DNA of 64,000 nucleotides from Scalindua sp964437425 (GTDB lineage Bacteria; Planctomycetota; Brocadiia; Brocadiales; Scalinduaceae): assembly GCA_964437425.1 (NCBI GenBank), contig CAYTGO010000007.1, positions 1 to 64,000 of the forward strand, given 5' to 3'. This document shows, one piece after another, positions 1-8,067 of the stretch; positions within the stretch are counted from its first letter, which is position 1, and the number at the start of each line of letters is the position of its first letter. Under the pieces are notes generated by a model, which was not told where the DNA came from, made no database searches, and saw only the letters and a program-made list of their open reading frames with translations. The position numbers were made by a program, and so were the translations under genes.

Positions 1-567
1 GAACAACGCTTGCCACCTCTGTATTACCGCGGCTGCTGGCACAGAGTTAGCCGTGGCTTCCTTTGGAGCCTTCGTCAAATAAATGCGGTATTAGCACACT
101 TATATTTCTTAACTCCTGACAGAGCTTTACAACCCTAAGGCCTTCCTCACTCACGCGGCGTCGCTTCGTCACCCTTTCGGGCATTGCGAAAGATTCTCGA
201 CTGCAGCCTTCCGTAGAAGTCTGGGCAGTGTCTCAGTCCCAGTGTGGCCGACCATCCTCTAAGACCGGCTACCCGTCTTCGCCTTGGTAGGCCATTACCC
301 CACCAACAAGCTGATAGGACATAAACCCCTCTCTAGGCAAAAGGTATTGCTACCCTCCCATTGACAAAAGAAAATTATTTTCTTTTGTATTATTAAGTAT
401 TAGCTTCGTTTTCACAAAGTTGTCCTTATCCTAGAGGCAGGTAATCTATGCATTACTCACCCTTGCGCCACTCGGCTTATATCCCGAAGGATATATCCTC
501 GTTCGACTTGCATGCCTAATCCACGCCGCCAGCGTTCGTTCTGAGCCAAGATCAAACCCTTCATAAA
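1..567 (-). rRNA. rrs: 16S ribosomal RNA, 5' part (cut by window edge)
   Basis: Small-subunit rRNA read on the minus strand; the window cuts it near E. coli position 556 and the mature 5' end lies near 567. Seen: the universal 519 region (complement at 21-42), the Amx368 anammox signature (173-190), the Pla46 planctomycete signature (505-522) and the 5' conserved block at 541-560. The 27F primer site reads AGGGTTTGATCTTGGCTCAG, which differs from the common primer. A hairpin with 12-bp arms made almost only of A and T (364-388) lies where helix 10 is expected. Identity as an anammox planctomycete is secure; the genus is not shown. Confidence 0.98.
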
Positions 568-613
568 TTTAATAATGTACTCATTTTACTTTTTTTAACC
601 ATTCGCCACTTTT

Positions 614-638
614 CTTGTGCCGACCTAACGGCAACAAG
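614..638 (-). other. Stem-loop in the 16S rRNA leader
   Basis: On the minus strand CTTGTTGCCG pairs with CGGCACAAG (one bulged base) around a short loop, about 50 nt upstream of mature 16S. It is the strongest hairpin in the leader. A processing or antitermination role is inferred from its position only. Confidence 0.5.
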
Positions 639-655
639 CAAAGCAACTTATAAGC

Positions 656-683
656 TATACACCCAACGCTTTTATGTTGTCAA
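656..683 (-). promoter_or_regulatory. Candidate proximal rRNA promoter (P2)
   Basis: On the minus strand a perfect TTGACA (678-683) is followed after 16 nt by TGTATA (656-661). It points to the 16S gene about 90 nt away and lies downstream of a stronger promoter. Tandem rRNA promoters are common in bacteria. The -10 box is imperfect. Confidence 0.5.
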
Positions 684-705
684 TTTCCAAAGAACAAGAA
701 GGGCA

Positions 706-733
706 AGTATAGACTAAAATAGAATATTGTCAA
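706..733 (-). promoter_or_regulatory. rRNA promoter (P1), sigma-70 type
   Basis: On the minus strand TTGACA (728-733), a 16-nt spacer and TATACT (706-711) form a near-consensus promoter, with an AT-rich stretch upstream (734-780) that could serve as an UP element. It points at the 16S gene, giving a leader of about 130 nt. Confidence 0.7.
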
Positions 734-1021
734 TAGAAAATAAAAAATTTAAAAAAAATTTTTATTTATACACTTTTATAAGTATCGACAACAAAAGGCC
801 ATACACTCCTTTTGGACCAACTATATCGCATTTAAAACAGTTATTTATCACCCATAACAACAAAAACCTCTCGGAAAGTCGCAATTATGATAAAAAACGA
901 CTTCATTTTTTCTAAAAAATGCAAAAAAACATGCTTCAATGCTCCCTTTATTTAAAATTCAGATAAATCACCTAGTAACACCCAACAATCTTTTTACCAC
1001 CAAAAATTAAATAAAAAACAC

Positions 1022-1049
1022 TTGACTTCCTGCACAAATGTTGTATATT
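1022..1049 (+). promoter_or_regulatory. Sigma-70 promoter of the microprotein operon
   Basis: TTGACT (1022-1027), 16-nt spacer, TATATT (1044-1049), about 40 nt before a start codon with an AGGAGG site. This is a near-consensus promoter, and it overlaps an inverted repeat listed separately. Confidence 0.75.
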
Positions 1050-1070
1050 GCTAATAAATTTCTACAACAT
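1038..1070. promoter_or_regulatory. Inverted repeat over the -10 box and start point (possible operator)
   Basis: ATGTTGTA (1038-1045) and TACAACAT (1063-1070) are perfect 8-bp inverted arms whose centres are 25 bp apart. One arm overlaps the -10 hexamer; the other lies just after the expected start point. The spacing suits a dimeric repressor. A 5' mRNA hairpin is less likely because the left arm lies upstream of the start point. Confidence 0.45.
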
Positions 1071-1087
1071 ATAGTAGGAGGAACCTT

Positions 1088-1189
1088 ATGCGTTTAGTAA
1101 TACAAGAATTTAGACATGTAGGTATTCAATTCAGCCTGATTGCTCTCTTAACAATGGTTTATTTTCTTCTTGTAAGGCTAGTTACATAA
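1088..1189 (+). CDS. 33-aa single-pass membrane microprotein
   Basis: Unrecognised. The 33-residue product begins MRLVIQEFRHV and continues into a hydrophobic helix (about residues 13-29) ending in R30. An AGGAGG ribosome binding site (1076-1081) lies 6 nt before the ATG, and a strong promoter stands upstream. The stop codon is separated by 1 nt from the ATG of the next gene, so the two are almost certainly translated together. The N-terminal part is basic and amphipathic, so the peptide probably sits in a membrane. Type I toxin, small regulatory subunit and stress microprotein are all possible; nothing in the sequence decides between them. Confidence 0.6.
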   Translation: MRLVIQEFRHVGIQFSLIALLTMVYFLLVRLVT

Positions 1190-1190
1190 T

Positions 1191-1418
1191 ATGGATGACA
1201 ACTTAAGACGTCTAATGGCACAAATTGAGGCAGAACAGGGCCTGCGACACTTAAACGAGATCCTACCGCAGTGCGTAGATCTTCAAAAAACGCTGGCGAT
1301 GCTTATGCATAATTTCTATACCTCTCTTTGTAAAGAAGGCTTTACGAAACCACAAGCGCTTGAAATAATCAAAGTGCACGGTACTGGCCTGGACACTAAT
1401 TTGAATGACGATTTGTAA
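1191..1418 (+). CDS. 75-aa soluble protein, partner of the microprotein
   Basis: Unrecognised small protein, predicted mostly helical. It starts MDDNLRRLMAQIEAEQGL and has a central segment with a GFTKPQALEII stretch, a pattern often seen in small helical proteins of unknown role. Two cysteines (about residues 28 and 47) are not in a metal-binding spacing. Its ATG lies 1 nt after the stop of the 33-aa gene, so it belongs to the same transcript and probably depends on translational coupling. A weak hairpin (1421-1437) follows the stop. Confidence 0.65.
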   Translation: MDDNLRRLMAQIEAEQGLRHLNEILPQCVDLQKTLAMLMHNFYTSLCKEGFTKPQALEIIKVHGTGLDTNLNDDL

Positions 1419-1576
1419 CTCTGGATGGCTAACTCCAGCTTATAATATAAATTTTCAGTTAATATACCTACCCTCAAACACTTTTCAGTTATTCCACATC
1501 CAAAAGCAGACAAATTGTAATTATCACCAAAAGCTGTTGATGTAGCACCGTATCTTTATACACAGAATCAAGCTAT

Positions 1577-2263
1577 ATGCAATACACGTCGTTTTTTTAT
1601 TTTCAAAATATGATATCAGTTCTAAAATGCAATTACAAACTGGCGATCCTTGCCACACTCACGCTGCTATTAGCAAATAATGCATTCATAAAAACCAACT
1701 ACGCTGCAAACACCGATATGAAGAAAATATTTTGTATAATCCCGATAGGAGACATTGACAACAATATCTTACAACACACACGAACGGAACTTGAAAAAAG
1801 ATTTAATGTTTCAGTAGAAATTGGAAGGCAATTAGATGAGCCTGCTTATGCGTATCACAAACACAAGAAGCAGTATAACTCAACAAAGATACTGAAGAAA
1901 ATTTATAAATTAAAGCTAACAGGATATGACAGGATATTGGGAATAGTAAATGTTGATTTGTATGTACCTGAACGTACTTTTGTTTTCGGGGGAGCAGACG
2001 TAAAAAAGAAAGTATCCGTTATTTCTTTAACAAGGCTCAGGCAGGATTTCTACAATCAACCAGAAGATTCTGTGCTGTTTGAATACAGAACAATTATTGA
2101 AGCTGTTCACGAACTTGGACACACATATGGACTCTATCACTGTAAAGACAGTAAGTGTGTCATGTTTTTATCAAACACTATAGGCGATACAGATCACAAA
2201 GGAGCAGAGCTTTGCAGTAATTGTGAAAACATCATGGAAGAAAAAAAGGCATTATTAAAATAA
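1577..2263 (+). CDS. amzA: Archaemetzincin-family zinc metalloprotease, with N-terminal export signal
   Basis: Peptidase of the archaemetzincin family (MEROPS M54 type). The zinc site is HELGHTYGLYHC (residues 178-189): the HExxH helix, the glycine, the third His and the family-specific Cys, followed by Cys194 and a CxxC at 213-216, the four-cysteine structural zinc site typical of the family. Known members are common in archaea and in vertebrates and patchy in bacteria. A hydrophobic segment at about residues 21-38 looks like a signal peptide or anchor, so the enzyme probably acts outside the cytoplasm. Met12 (1610) is an alternative start; neither start has a clear ribosome binding site. 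The topoisomerase VI genes follow after 5 nt, suggesting one operon. Confidence 0.85.
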   Translation: MQYTSFFYFQNMISVLKCNYKLAILATLTLLLANNAFIKTNYAANTDMKKIFCIIPIGDIDNNILQHTRTELEKRFNVSVEIGRQLDEPAYAYHKHKKQYNSTKILKKIYKLKLTGYDRILGIVNVDLYVPERTFVFGGADVKKKVSVISLTRLRQDFYNQPEDSVLFEYRTIIEAVHELGHTYGLYHCKDSKCVMFLSNTIGDTDHKGAELCSNCENIMEEKKALLK

Positions 2264-2268
2264 GAGCA

Positions 2269-3864
2269 ATGGCATCTTCAAAGAAAACAAAAAAAGAAAC
2301 GAAAAGCACTGCAAAGTTAACCGCTAAAGATCTTGCAAAAAAACAGAGAGAAATTTCAGTCAGTGAGTTCTTTACCAAGAACAGACACTTACTTGGATTT
2401 GACAACCCCAGAAAAGCCTTGCTTACGACGATCAAGGAAGGGATCGACAACTCTCTGGATGCATGCGAAGAAGCGAAAATCCTTCCCGACATAAAGGTGC
2501 GCATAAGCCATATTAAAAAATCCGAAGATAGATTTATAGTTACCATTGAAGATAATGGACCCGGTATCTTAAAATCACACATACCAAAGATTTTTGGCAA
2601 ACTACTTTATGGCTCAAAATTCCACACGCTTAAAATGTCCAGAGGACAGCAGGGAATAGGAATATCTGCGGCAGGCATGTATGGCCAGCTGACAACCGGC
2701 AAACCGATACTGATAACTTCAAAAACATCACCCAAGTCACCTGCACATCATTATAGCCTCGTCATTGACACACAAAAGAATGAACCTCGAATTGTAAAAG
2801 ATGAGGTCGTGGATTACGAAGTCAAACGAGGCACAAAGGTAGTTATTGAATTAGAGGCAAGATACCAGAAGGGGCGGCAATCTGTCGACGGTTACATTGA
2901 ACAAACATCTATAGCCAACCCACATGCCGACATTATATACATCAACCCTGAAGACAAGGAAATAAAATATCCCAGAGCTTCAAAGGAGTTGCCGATAGAA
3001 CCGAAAGAGATAAAGCCACATCCCTACGGTATCGAACTGGGAATATTGATAAAGATGTTGCATGATACAAAATCTAAAAACCTCCGCTCCTGCCTTACCA
3101 ATGATTTCTCCAGGGTAAGCACAAGAGTCGCAAATCAGATTTGTGAAAAAGCTAGCTTACTCGGAAAAGCTCGACCTTCAAGGATTGCTGTCCAGGAGGC
3201 AGATGCACTTTTCAAGGCTATCAAGCTAACTAAGATCATGAACCCCCCTACAGATTGCATCTCCCCAATTGGAGAAAATGCCATAATCAAGGGGCTCAGA
3301 AAACAGATCAATGCAGATTTCTTCACATCAAATACGCGACCACCATCTGTATATAGAGGCAACCCCTTTCAGATTGAAGTTGGACTTGCATACGGGGGAG
3401 ACTTGCCGGAAGAAGGCTTGATAAGGCTGATGAGATTTGCCAATAGAGTTCCTTTACTGTATCAACAATCTGCGTGCGTCGTTACCGAATCAGCAGTAAA
3501 CACTTCATGGAGAAATTATGGGCTGTCACAATCTACCGGTGCACTCCCTACCGGGCCGATACTCCTGATGGTACATCTCGCATCCGTCTGGGTACCTTTT
3601 ACATCTGAAAGCAAGGAGGCAATCGCACATTATCCTGAAATTGAAAAAGAGATCAAACTTGCCCTGCAGGAATGCGGGCGTCACGTATCTACATTTATCA
3701 AGAGGAAGAAGAGGGCGGCCGAAGAGTTCAAAAAGAAATCGTATATCAAGAAATACATTCCTCACATAGGAATAGCATTAAAGGAAATACTAAGCTTAAA
3801 CGACCAGCAGGAACAAAAAATAATTAATAACCTGACAGATGTCCTTGAAAGGAGTAGATCGTGA
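2269..3864 (+). CDS. top6B: DNA topoisomerase VI subunit B
   Basis: ATPase subunit of the type IIB topoisomerase, which with subunit A passes one DNA duplex through a double-strand break. At 531 residues it has the normal archaeal length. GHKL (Bergerat) ATP-fold motifs are visible: EGIDNSLDACEE (N box), EDNGPGI and GQQGIGISAAGMYGQ, followed by the transducer region with the switch lysine segment near SKEAIAHYPEI. The lysine-rich N-terminus is extended. It overlaps top6A by 4 nt. Topo VI is an archaeal and plant enzyme found only sporadically in bacteria, so lateral acquisition is likely. The bacterium presumably also has gyrase, outside this window. Confidence 0.96.
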   Translation: MASSKKTKKETKSTAKLTAKDLAKKQREISVSEFFTKNRHLLGFDNPRKALLTTIKEGIDNSLDACEEAKILPDIKVRISHIKKSEDRFIVTIEDNGPGILKSHIPKIFGKLLYGSKFHTLKMSRGQQGIGISAAGMYGQLTTGKPILITSKTSPKSPAHHYSLVIDTQKNEPRIVKDEVVDYEVKRGTKVVIELEARYQKGRQSVDGYIEQTSIANPHADIIYINPEDKEIKYPRASKELPIEPKEIKPHPYGIELGILIKMLHDTKSKNLRSCLTNDFSRVSTRVANQICEKASLLGKARPSRIAVQEADALFKAIKLTKIMNPPTDCISPIGENAIIKGLRKQINADFFTSNTRPPSVYRGNPFQIEVGLAYGGDLPEEGLIRLMRFANRVPLLYQQSACVVTESAVNTSWRNYGLSQSTGALPTGPILLMVHLASVWVPFTSESKEAIAHYPEIEKEIKLALQECGRHVSTFIKRKKRAAEEFKKKSYIKKYIPHIGIALKEILSLNDQQEQKIINNLTDVLERSRS

Positions 3865-4943
3865 CAAAAACACTTAAGAAAATAGAAGAATCTGCTTCCA
3901 CCATTCACAACAAGATCACTAAGAAGAAAAAGCCCAGCATGGAATTTCCTATTCGCTCACTAAGCAACGTTAAATACATCCCAAAGAGAGGTTTCCTGGA
4001 ACTTATCGGGCAGAAAAAATCACGCACTTTAACGGTAAATACCGTGAAAACATTTGCTCAGACGCTGAGAGTGATGTCCCTATCTAAAGAGCTCATTGAA
4101 AAAGATGATATAGCCACAAAAAGGGAAGCTTATTATGTATCCAAAAACTGGGACGATGCACGTTTTGAAGAACAACCAGAATCAGATACCGTAATCGATG
4201 ATGTTGAGGCAATGTTTGAAGTCAACAGAGAACAATTAGGCTTTATCCCGGAAGAGAAGGGAGGAGATGTTGCGGGAAAACTGGTTGTAATAGACAAGGA
4301 CCAGGAAACCGGCAAGCAACTAAAAATTGACTGCACTAAGTTCGGTTCAGGTGCATACTCCATTCCTATTTCGACAGAACATCTGAAATTTGAAACCAAC
4401 GCGAAGTTTGTACTTGTGATAGAAACTGCCGGGATGTTCCAACGGCTTGTCAAACATAATTACTGGAAGAAAGCAAACTGCATATTAATCTCTATGGGAG
4501 GTGTTCCAACCAGAGCATGCAGAAGATTCATCAGGCGTTTATCAGAAGGAAAAAAAATTCCTGTTTATGTCTTTGTAGATGGAGACCCTTATGGTATCAG
4601 CAACATATACAGGACCCTTAAGGTGGGATCAGGAAATGCGGCACACATTAATCAATACTTCTGTGTGCCAAATGCGAGATACCTTGGCATAACACCACAA
4701 GATATCATTGATTATAAACTCCCGACCCATCCACTAAAAGACGTAGATATTAAGAGAGCAAAGGATGCTTTGAAGAACGACCCATTTATAAAGCAGAGTA
4801 AGGAGTGGCAGAAAGCAATTAATCAGCTATTAAAAATGGGTGTAAGGGCAGAGCAGCAGGCACTTGCAAAACATGGATTAAACTATGTGATTGAAAAGTA
4901 CCTTCCTCAAAAGCTGAAGAAGACTAACAGTTTTCTTCCTTAG
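3861..4943 (+). CDS. top6A: DNA topoisomerase VI subunit A (Spo11-like)
   Basis: DNA-cleaving subunit of topoisomerase VI, related to eukaryotic Spo11. The winged-helix part carries the catalytic tyrosine in KREAYYVSKNW (Tyr91/Tyr92). The Toprim metal site is seen as VIETAGMF (Glu) and VFVDGDPYG (DxD). The 360 residues are slightly fewer than the roughly 390 of archaeal enzymes. The start is GTG at 3861, sharing bases with the top6B stop, and has AAAGGAG 7-13 nt upstream. The pair order B-A and the overlap match archaeal operons. The gene converges on the ABC importer operon; no clear intrinsic terminator is seen between them. Confidence 0.96.
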   Translation: MTKTLKKIEESASTIHNKITKKKKPSMEFPIRSLSNVKYIPKRGFLELIGQKKSRTLTVNTVKTFAQTLRVMSLSKELIEKDDIATKREAYYVSKNWDDARFEEQPESDTVIDDVEAMFEVNREQLGFIPEEKGGDVAGKLVVIDKDQETGKQLKIDCTKFGSGAYSIPISTEHLKFETNAKFVLVIETAGMFQRLVKHNYWKKANCILISMGGVPTRACRRFIRRLSEGKKIPVYVFVDGDPYGISNIYRTLKVGSGNAAHINQYFCVPNARYLGITPQDIIDYKLPTHPLKDVDIKRAKDALKNDPFIKQSKEWQKAINQLLKMGVRAEQQALAKHGLNYVIEKYLPQKLKKTNSFLP

Positions 4944-4981
4944 CAGGAATAACTTTGGACTTGGATAATTATTATCACATA

Positions 4982-5947
4982 TTACACATAAACCTCATGG
5001 CAGGCTATTTGATGCCCGCCTAAAACCTTCCTTAGCTCCGGCACCTCCTTACGGCACCTCTCTGTCTTAATTGGACAGCGGGTATGGAAACAACAGCCTG
5101 GCGGAGGTGACGAGGGAGAAGGAATATCACCCTGGAGTAACTCCCTGTCTTTACGTTTGCCCGGAGTGATTTCTGGAATAGCTGAGAACAGCGCTTTGGT
5201 ATACGGATGTTTTGGATCCGTGAAAAGAGTGTCCCTGTCCGTCAGCTCCATGATCTTGCCCAGGTACATTACCGCGATCCTATCCGCGATATGCTCAACA
5301 ACTGAAAGGTTGTGCGCAATAAAGAGATAGCTCAGATTAAACTCTTTCTTTAGATCTGAAAGCAGATTCAACACCTGGGCCTGAACCGAAACGTCTAAAG
5401 CTGACACCGCTTCGTCACAAACAATAAAGTCCGGATTAAGTGCTAAGGCACGGGCAATTCCAATTCTCTGGCGCTGTCCACCAGAGAATTCGTGAGGATG
5501 ACGTTTAGCATAATCGGCAGACAACCCAACTTTCTCTAATAACTCCGCAGTCTTTTCACGCCTTTGTACAGACGTTCCAACACTATGAATTGTCAAACCT
5601 TCCGAAATCAGTTGTCCCACTGTCATGCGTGGGTTTAAAGAAGAAAAAGGATCCTGGAAAATAATCTGCATTTTTTTACGCAGATTAAGAAGCGACTTCC
5701 TGTCAGCATTCAGAACATCCGTACCATCAAAATGAACACTTCCCTCAGTGGCCGGTACTAACCGCAAAATTGCACGGCCTATCGTAGTCTTGCCACAACC
5801 CGATTCACCTACCAATGCCAGCACTTCCCCCCTGCCAATATCAAAGCTAACCCCATCAACCGCCTTTACATGACTGGTAGTTTTGGAAAACATTCCTTTC
5901 TTCGAAGTGAAGTATGTTTTAAGCCCTTTTACTTCCAGGAGATTCAT
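4982..5947 (-). CDS. dppF: Peptide/nickel ABC transporter ATP-binding protein (OppF/DppF type)
   Basis: Second ATPase of a peptide-family (PepT) importer; it couples ATP hydrolysis to uptake through the permease pair. Seen: Walker A GESGCGKTT, signature SGGQRQRIGIARAL, Walker B FIVCDEAVSALDV, the H-loop FIAHNLSVV, and the oligopeptide-family C-terminal cysteine motif (CCFHTRCP...C...C). The ATG at 5947 overlaps the stop of the upstream ATPase as ATGA and has GAGGAG 6 nt before it, so it is preferred to the GTG two codons upstream. It is the last gene of a five-gene operon. Confidence 0.95.
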   Translation of the reverse strand: MNLLEVKGLKTYFTSKKGMFSKTTSHVKAVDGVSFDIGRGEVLALVGESGCGKTTIGRAILRLVPATEGSVHFDGTDVLNADRKSLLNLRKKMQIIFQDPFSSLNPRMTVGQLISEGLTIHSVGTSVQRREKTAELLEKVGLSADYAKRHPHEFSGGQRQRIGIARALALNPDFIVCDEAVSALDVSVQAQVLNLLSDLKKEFNLSYLFIAHNLSVVEHIADRIAVMYLGKIMELTDRDTLFTDPKHPYTKALFSAIPEITPGKRKDRELLQGDIPSPSSPPPGCCFHTRCPIKTERCRKEVPELRKVLGGHQIACHEVYV

Positions 5948-6921
5948 TTCCACTCCTCATATAAAAAGCAGGAAACGTAATGATCTGCACTAGTTTCCGT
6001 TATTCCGGGATCCTTCTGACTGCAGACATCCATGACGTGAGGACAACGGTCTGCAAAATGACAACCTTCAGGATAATTCTGAGGCTTCGGAACCTGTCCC
6101 GGAATCTCATTCAATCTGTCTACTCGACTTCCTAATTGAGGAATAGCCTTAATGAGCCCCTGTGTGTAAGGATGTTTAGGATTTTGGAATACTTCAACAA
6201 CTCCCGCTTTTTCTACCACCCTGGATGCGTACATCACCAACACTTCGTCAGCTACTTCCGCAACAACAGCCAGATCATGAGTGATCAACAAAATAGACAT
6301 TCCTTCGGTTGACTGAAGCTGCTGCAAAAGGTCAAGTATCTGAGCCTGAATAGTCACATCTAGCGCAGTTGTCGGTTCATCCGCAATCAACACTTCCGGA
6401 TTGCAACTCAAAGCCATTGCTATCATGACGCGCTGTTTCATTCCTCCTGACATCTGGTGAGGATATTCATCAATTCGAATTTCAGCATCAGGGATTCCGA
6501 CTTTTGTAAGCATTTCAATTGCACGCTGCCTGGCCTCTTTTGGTTTAACCTTTTGATGAAGCGCTATCGCTTCCACGATCTGATTACCGATCGTATAAAC
6601 TGGATTGAGTGACGTCATCGGCTCCTGAAAAATCATGGCTATTTCGTTGCCGCGGATATCGCGCATTTCGTTTTCCGTTAGCTTGACGAGATTTTTTCCC
6701 TTGTAAAGAATCTCTCCGCTTTCAACTTTTCCTGGAGGCATTGGAATCAACCGCATAACGGTATATGCCGTCACGGATTTACCACAACCGGATTCACCGA
6801 CAACACAAAGTGTTTTTCCCTTCTTAAGGGTAAAATCAACTCCATCAACAGCCGGCACCACCCCTTCATCCGTGTGAAAGTGAGTTTTCAGATTCCTGAC
6901 TTCAAGGACAATATCGCTCAT
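5944..6921 (-). CDS. dppD: Peptide/nickel ABC transporter ATP-binding protein (OppD/DppD type)
   Basis: First ATPase of the importer. Motifs: Walker A GESGCGKSV, signature MSGGMKQRVMIAMAL, Walker B VLIADEPTTALDV, H-loop LLITHDLAVV, and the C-terminal CHFADRCPHVMDVC motif of oligopeptide-type ATPases. The open frame runs 36 codons further upstream into the permease gene. The ATG at 6921 overlaps the permease stop as ATGA, has a purine-rich GAGGGGG site before it and begins at the usual MSDIVLEVRNL, so it is taken as the start (325 residues). Confidence 0.95.
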   Translation of the reverse strand: MSDIVLEVRNLKTHFHTDEGVVPAVDGVDFTLKKGKTLCVVGESGCGKSVTAYTVMRLIPMPPGKVESGEILYKGKNLVKLTENEMRDIRGNEIAMIFQEPMTSLNPVYTIGNQIVEAIALHQKVKPKEARQRAIEMLTKVGIPDAEIRIDEYPHQMSGGMKQRVMIAMALSCNPEVLIADEPTTALDVTIQAQILDLLQQLQSTEGMSILLITHDLAVVAEVADEVLVMYASRVVEKAGVVEVFQNPKHPYTQGLIKAIPQLGSRVDRLNEIPGQVPKPQNYPEGCHFADRCPHVMDVCSQKDPGITETSADHYVSCFLYEEWK

Positions 6922-8066
6922 TTCTGCCCCCTCATTTTCGGATCCAGAGCATCCCGGAGAGTGTCTCCAAACAGGTTCACCGGTAGCACCAATGCCATCA
7001 TAAATATAAATGCCCCCAACAGGTTCCACCAGACTATCGGTTCGCGGGCCAGTTCCAGATTCGCCTGATTTATCATATTGCCCCAGCTAAAGGTGCTTTG
7101 TCCTACTCCAATCTTCAAATAACTCAGGACCGCTTCAGCCAGTACTAAATGGCTGAAACCCAAGACACTCGTTATCAGAACGAGATGAAAGATATTGGGA
7201 ACAATATGCCTGAAAAGTATTCGTATGCGACTTGCTCCCAACGCGATGGCCCCCTGGACATAATCGAGCTCTCTGGTCTTCAAGGTCTCACCCCTGAGAA
7301 GACGACAAAGGGAGGTCCAGCCGGTCACTCCCATAATCAAACAGAGGTTGAAGATACTTGCTCCCTGAATCAAAATATAAGCTGCGGCAATCAATATAAA
7401 CGGGATAGAGCCAACTGTTGAATAGACAAATTGTATCGACACATCCGGCCATCTCCCGAAATATCCCGCGATAACACCCAGAACCAGGGCAATCGGAATG
7501 GAAATCATGGTTGTAAATCCACCAATAATCAAACCTGTCCTGATTCCTTTAAGGCAGATATACAAGACGTCTCTTCCAACAACGTCTGTACCCAAAATAT
7601 GCCTGCCCGGATAGTTAAGTTCCTCCTGATGCCAGACACTTTCTCCATCTCTGTTTTGTATAAGGTCTTTGGTAAATTGATTATCAGAGAACGGAGCTGA
7701 ATAGGTCTTTTCATTATTAGTACGAATACCAGTACAGGCACGGTCCAATATTGAAAGTGCGCTATTTTGATATATTATTTCACCTCTCAAATCCATAGAG
7801 ACCTTTCCTGTATCGTCAAGAAGCGGATCACGCCACTTAAAGCTGTCTGCAATACCAACCAATACAAAAAAGCAGAGTATAAAAAAAGATATGGCTGCCA
7901 GCTTTCTTCTAAATATGTAACGCCATATATCCCGCCCTCTCTCATCCTTCACGGAGTTATAAACAAAATAAACGATTGCCAGGAAGACAACGGCAGCAAT
8001 CACATTTTGCAGAGGGTAGTTATATTGAATGGATTCTGACCATGTTTTAGCTGTTAATAGAAACAT
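6918..8066 (-). CDS. dppC: Peptide/nickel ABC transporter permease (OppC/DppC type)
   Basis: Inner-membrane permease of the importer. The C-terminal half is the binding-protein-dependent permease domain with the ATPase-contacting EAA loop (GASRIRILFRHIVPN). At 382 residues it is long: an extra membrane helix lies near residues 22-38, a second near 52-70, then a polar segment of about 90 residues (71-160) before the permease core. OppC subfamily members often carry a soluble insertion there, so this is unusual but not unique. It sits 1 nt after the partner permease. Confidence 0.93.
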   Translation of the reverse strand: MFLLTAKTWSESIQYNYPLQNVIAAVVFLAIVYFVYNSVKDERGRDIWRYIFRRKLAAISFFILCFFVLVGIADSFKWRDPLLDDTGKVSMDLRGEIIYQNSALSILDRACTGIRTNNEKTYSAPFSDNQFTKDLIQNRDGESVWHQEELNYPGRHILGTDVVGRDVLYICLKGIRTGLIIGGFTTMISIPIALVLGVIAGYFGRWPDVSIQFVYSTVGSIPFILIAAAYILIQGASIFNLCLIMGVTGWTSLCRLLRGETLKTRELDYVQGAIALGASRIRILFRHIVPNIFHLVLITSVLGFSHLVLAEAVLSYLKIGVGQSTFSWGNMINQANLELAREPIVWWNLLGAFIFMMALVLPVNLFGDTLRDALDPKMRGQK

Positions 8067-8067
8067 A

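Larger units (their letters stand above)
568..1021. other. Gene-free region upstream of 16S
   Basis: Holds the 16S leader, two minus-strand promoters and very AT-rich DNA up to the divergent microprotein promoter. A 62-codon open frame at 727-915 has no ribosome binding site, overlaps the rRNA promoter and is of low complexity, so it is not called. Confidence 0.7.

Noticed and set aside
727..915. 62-codon open frame upstream of 16S
   Set aside because: Low complexity, no ribosome binding site, and it overlaps the rRNA promoter on the other strand.
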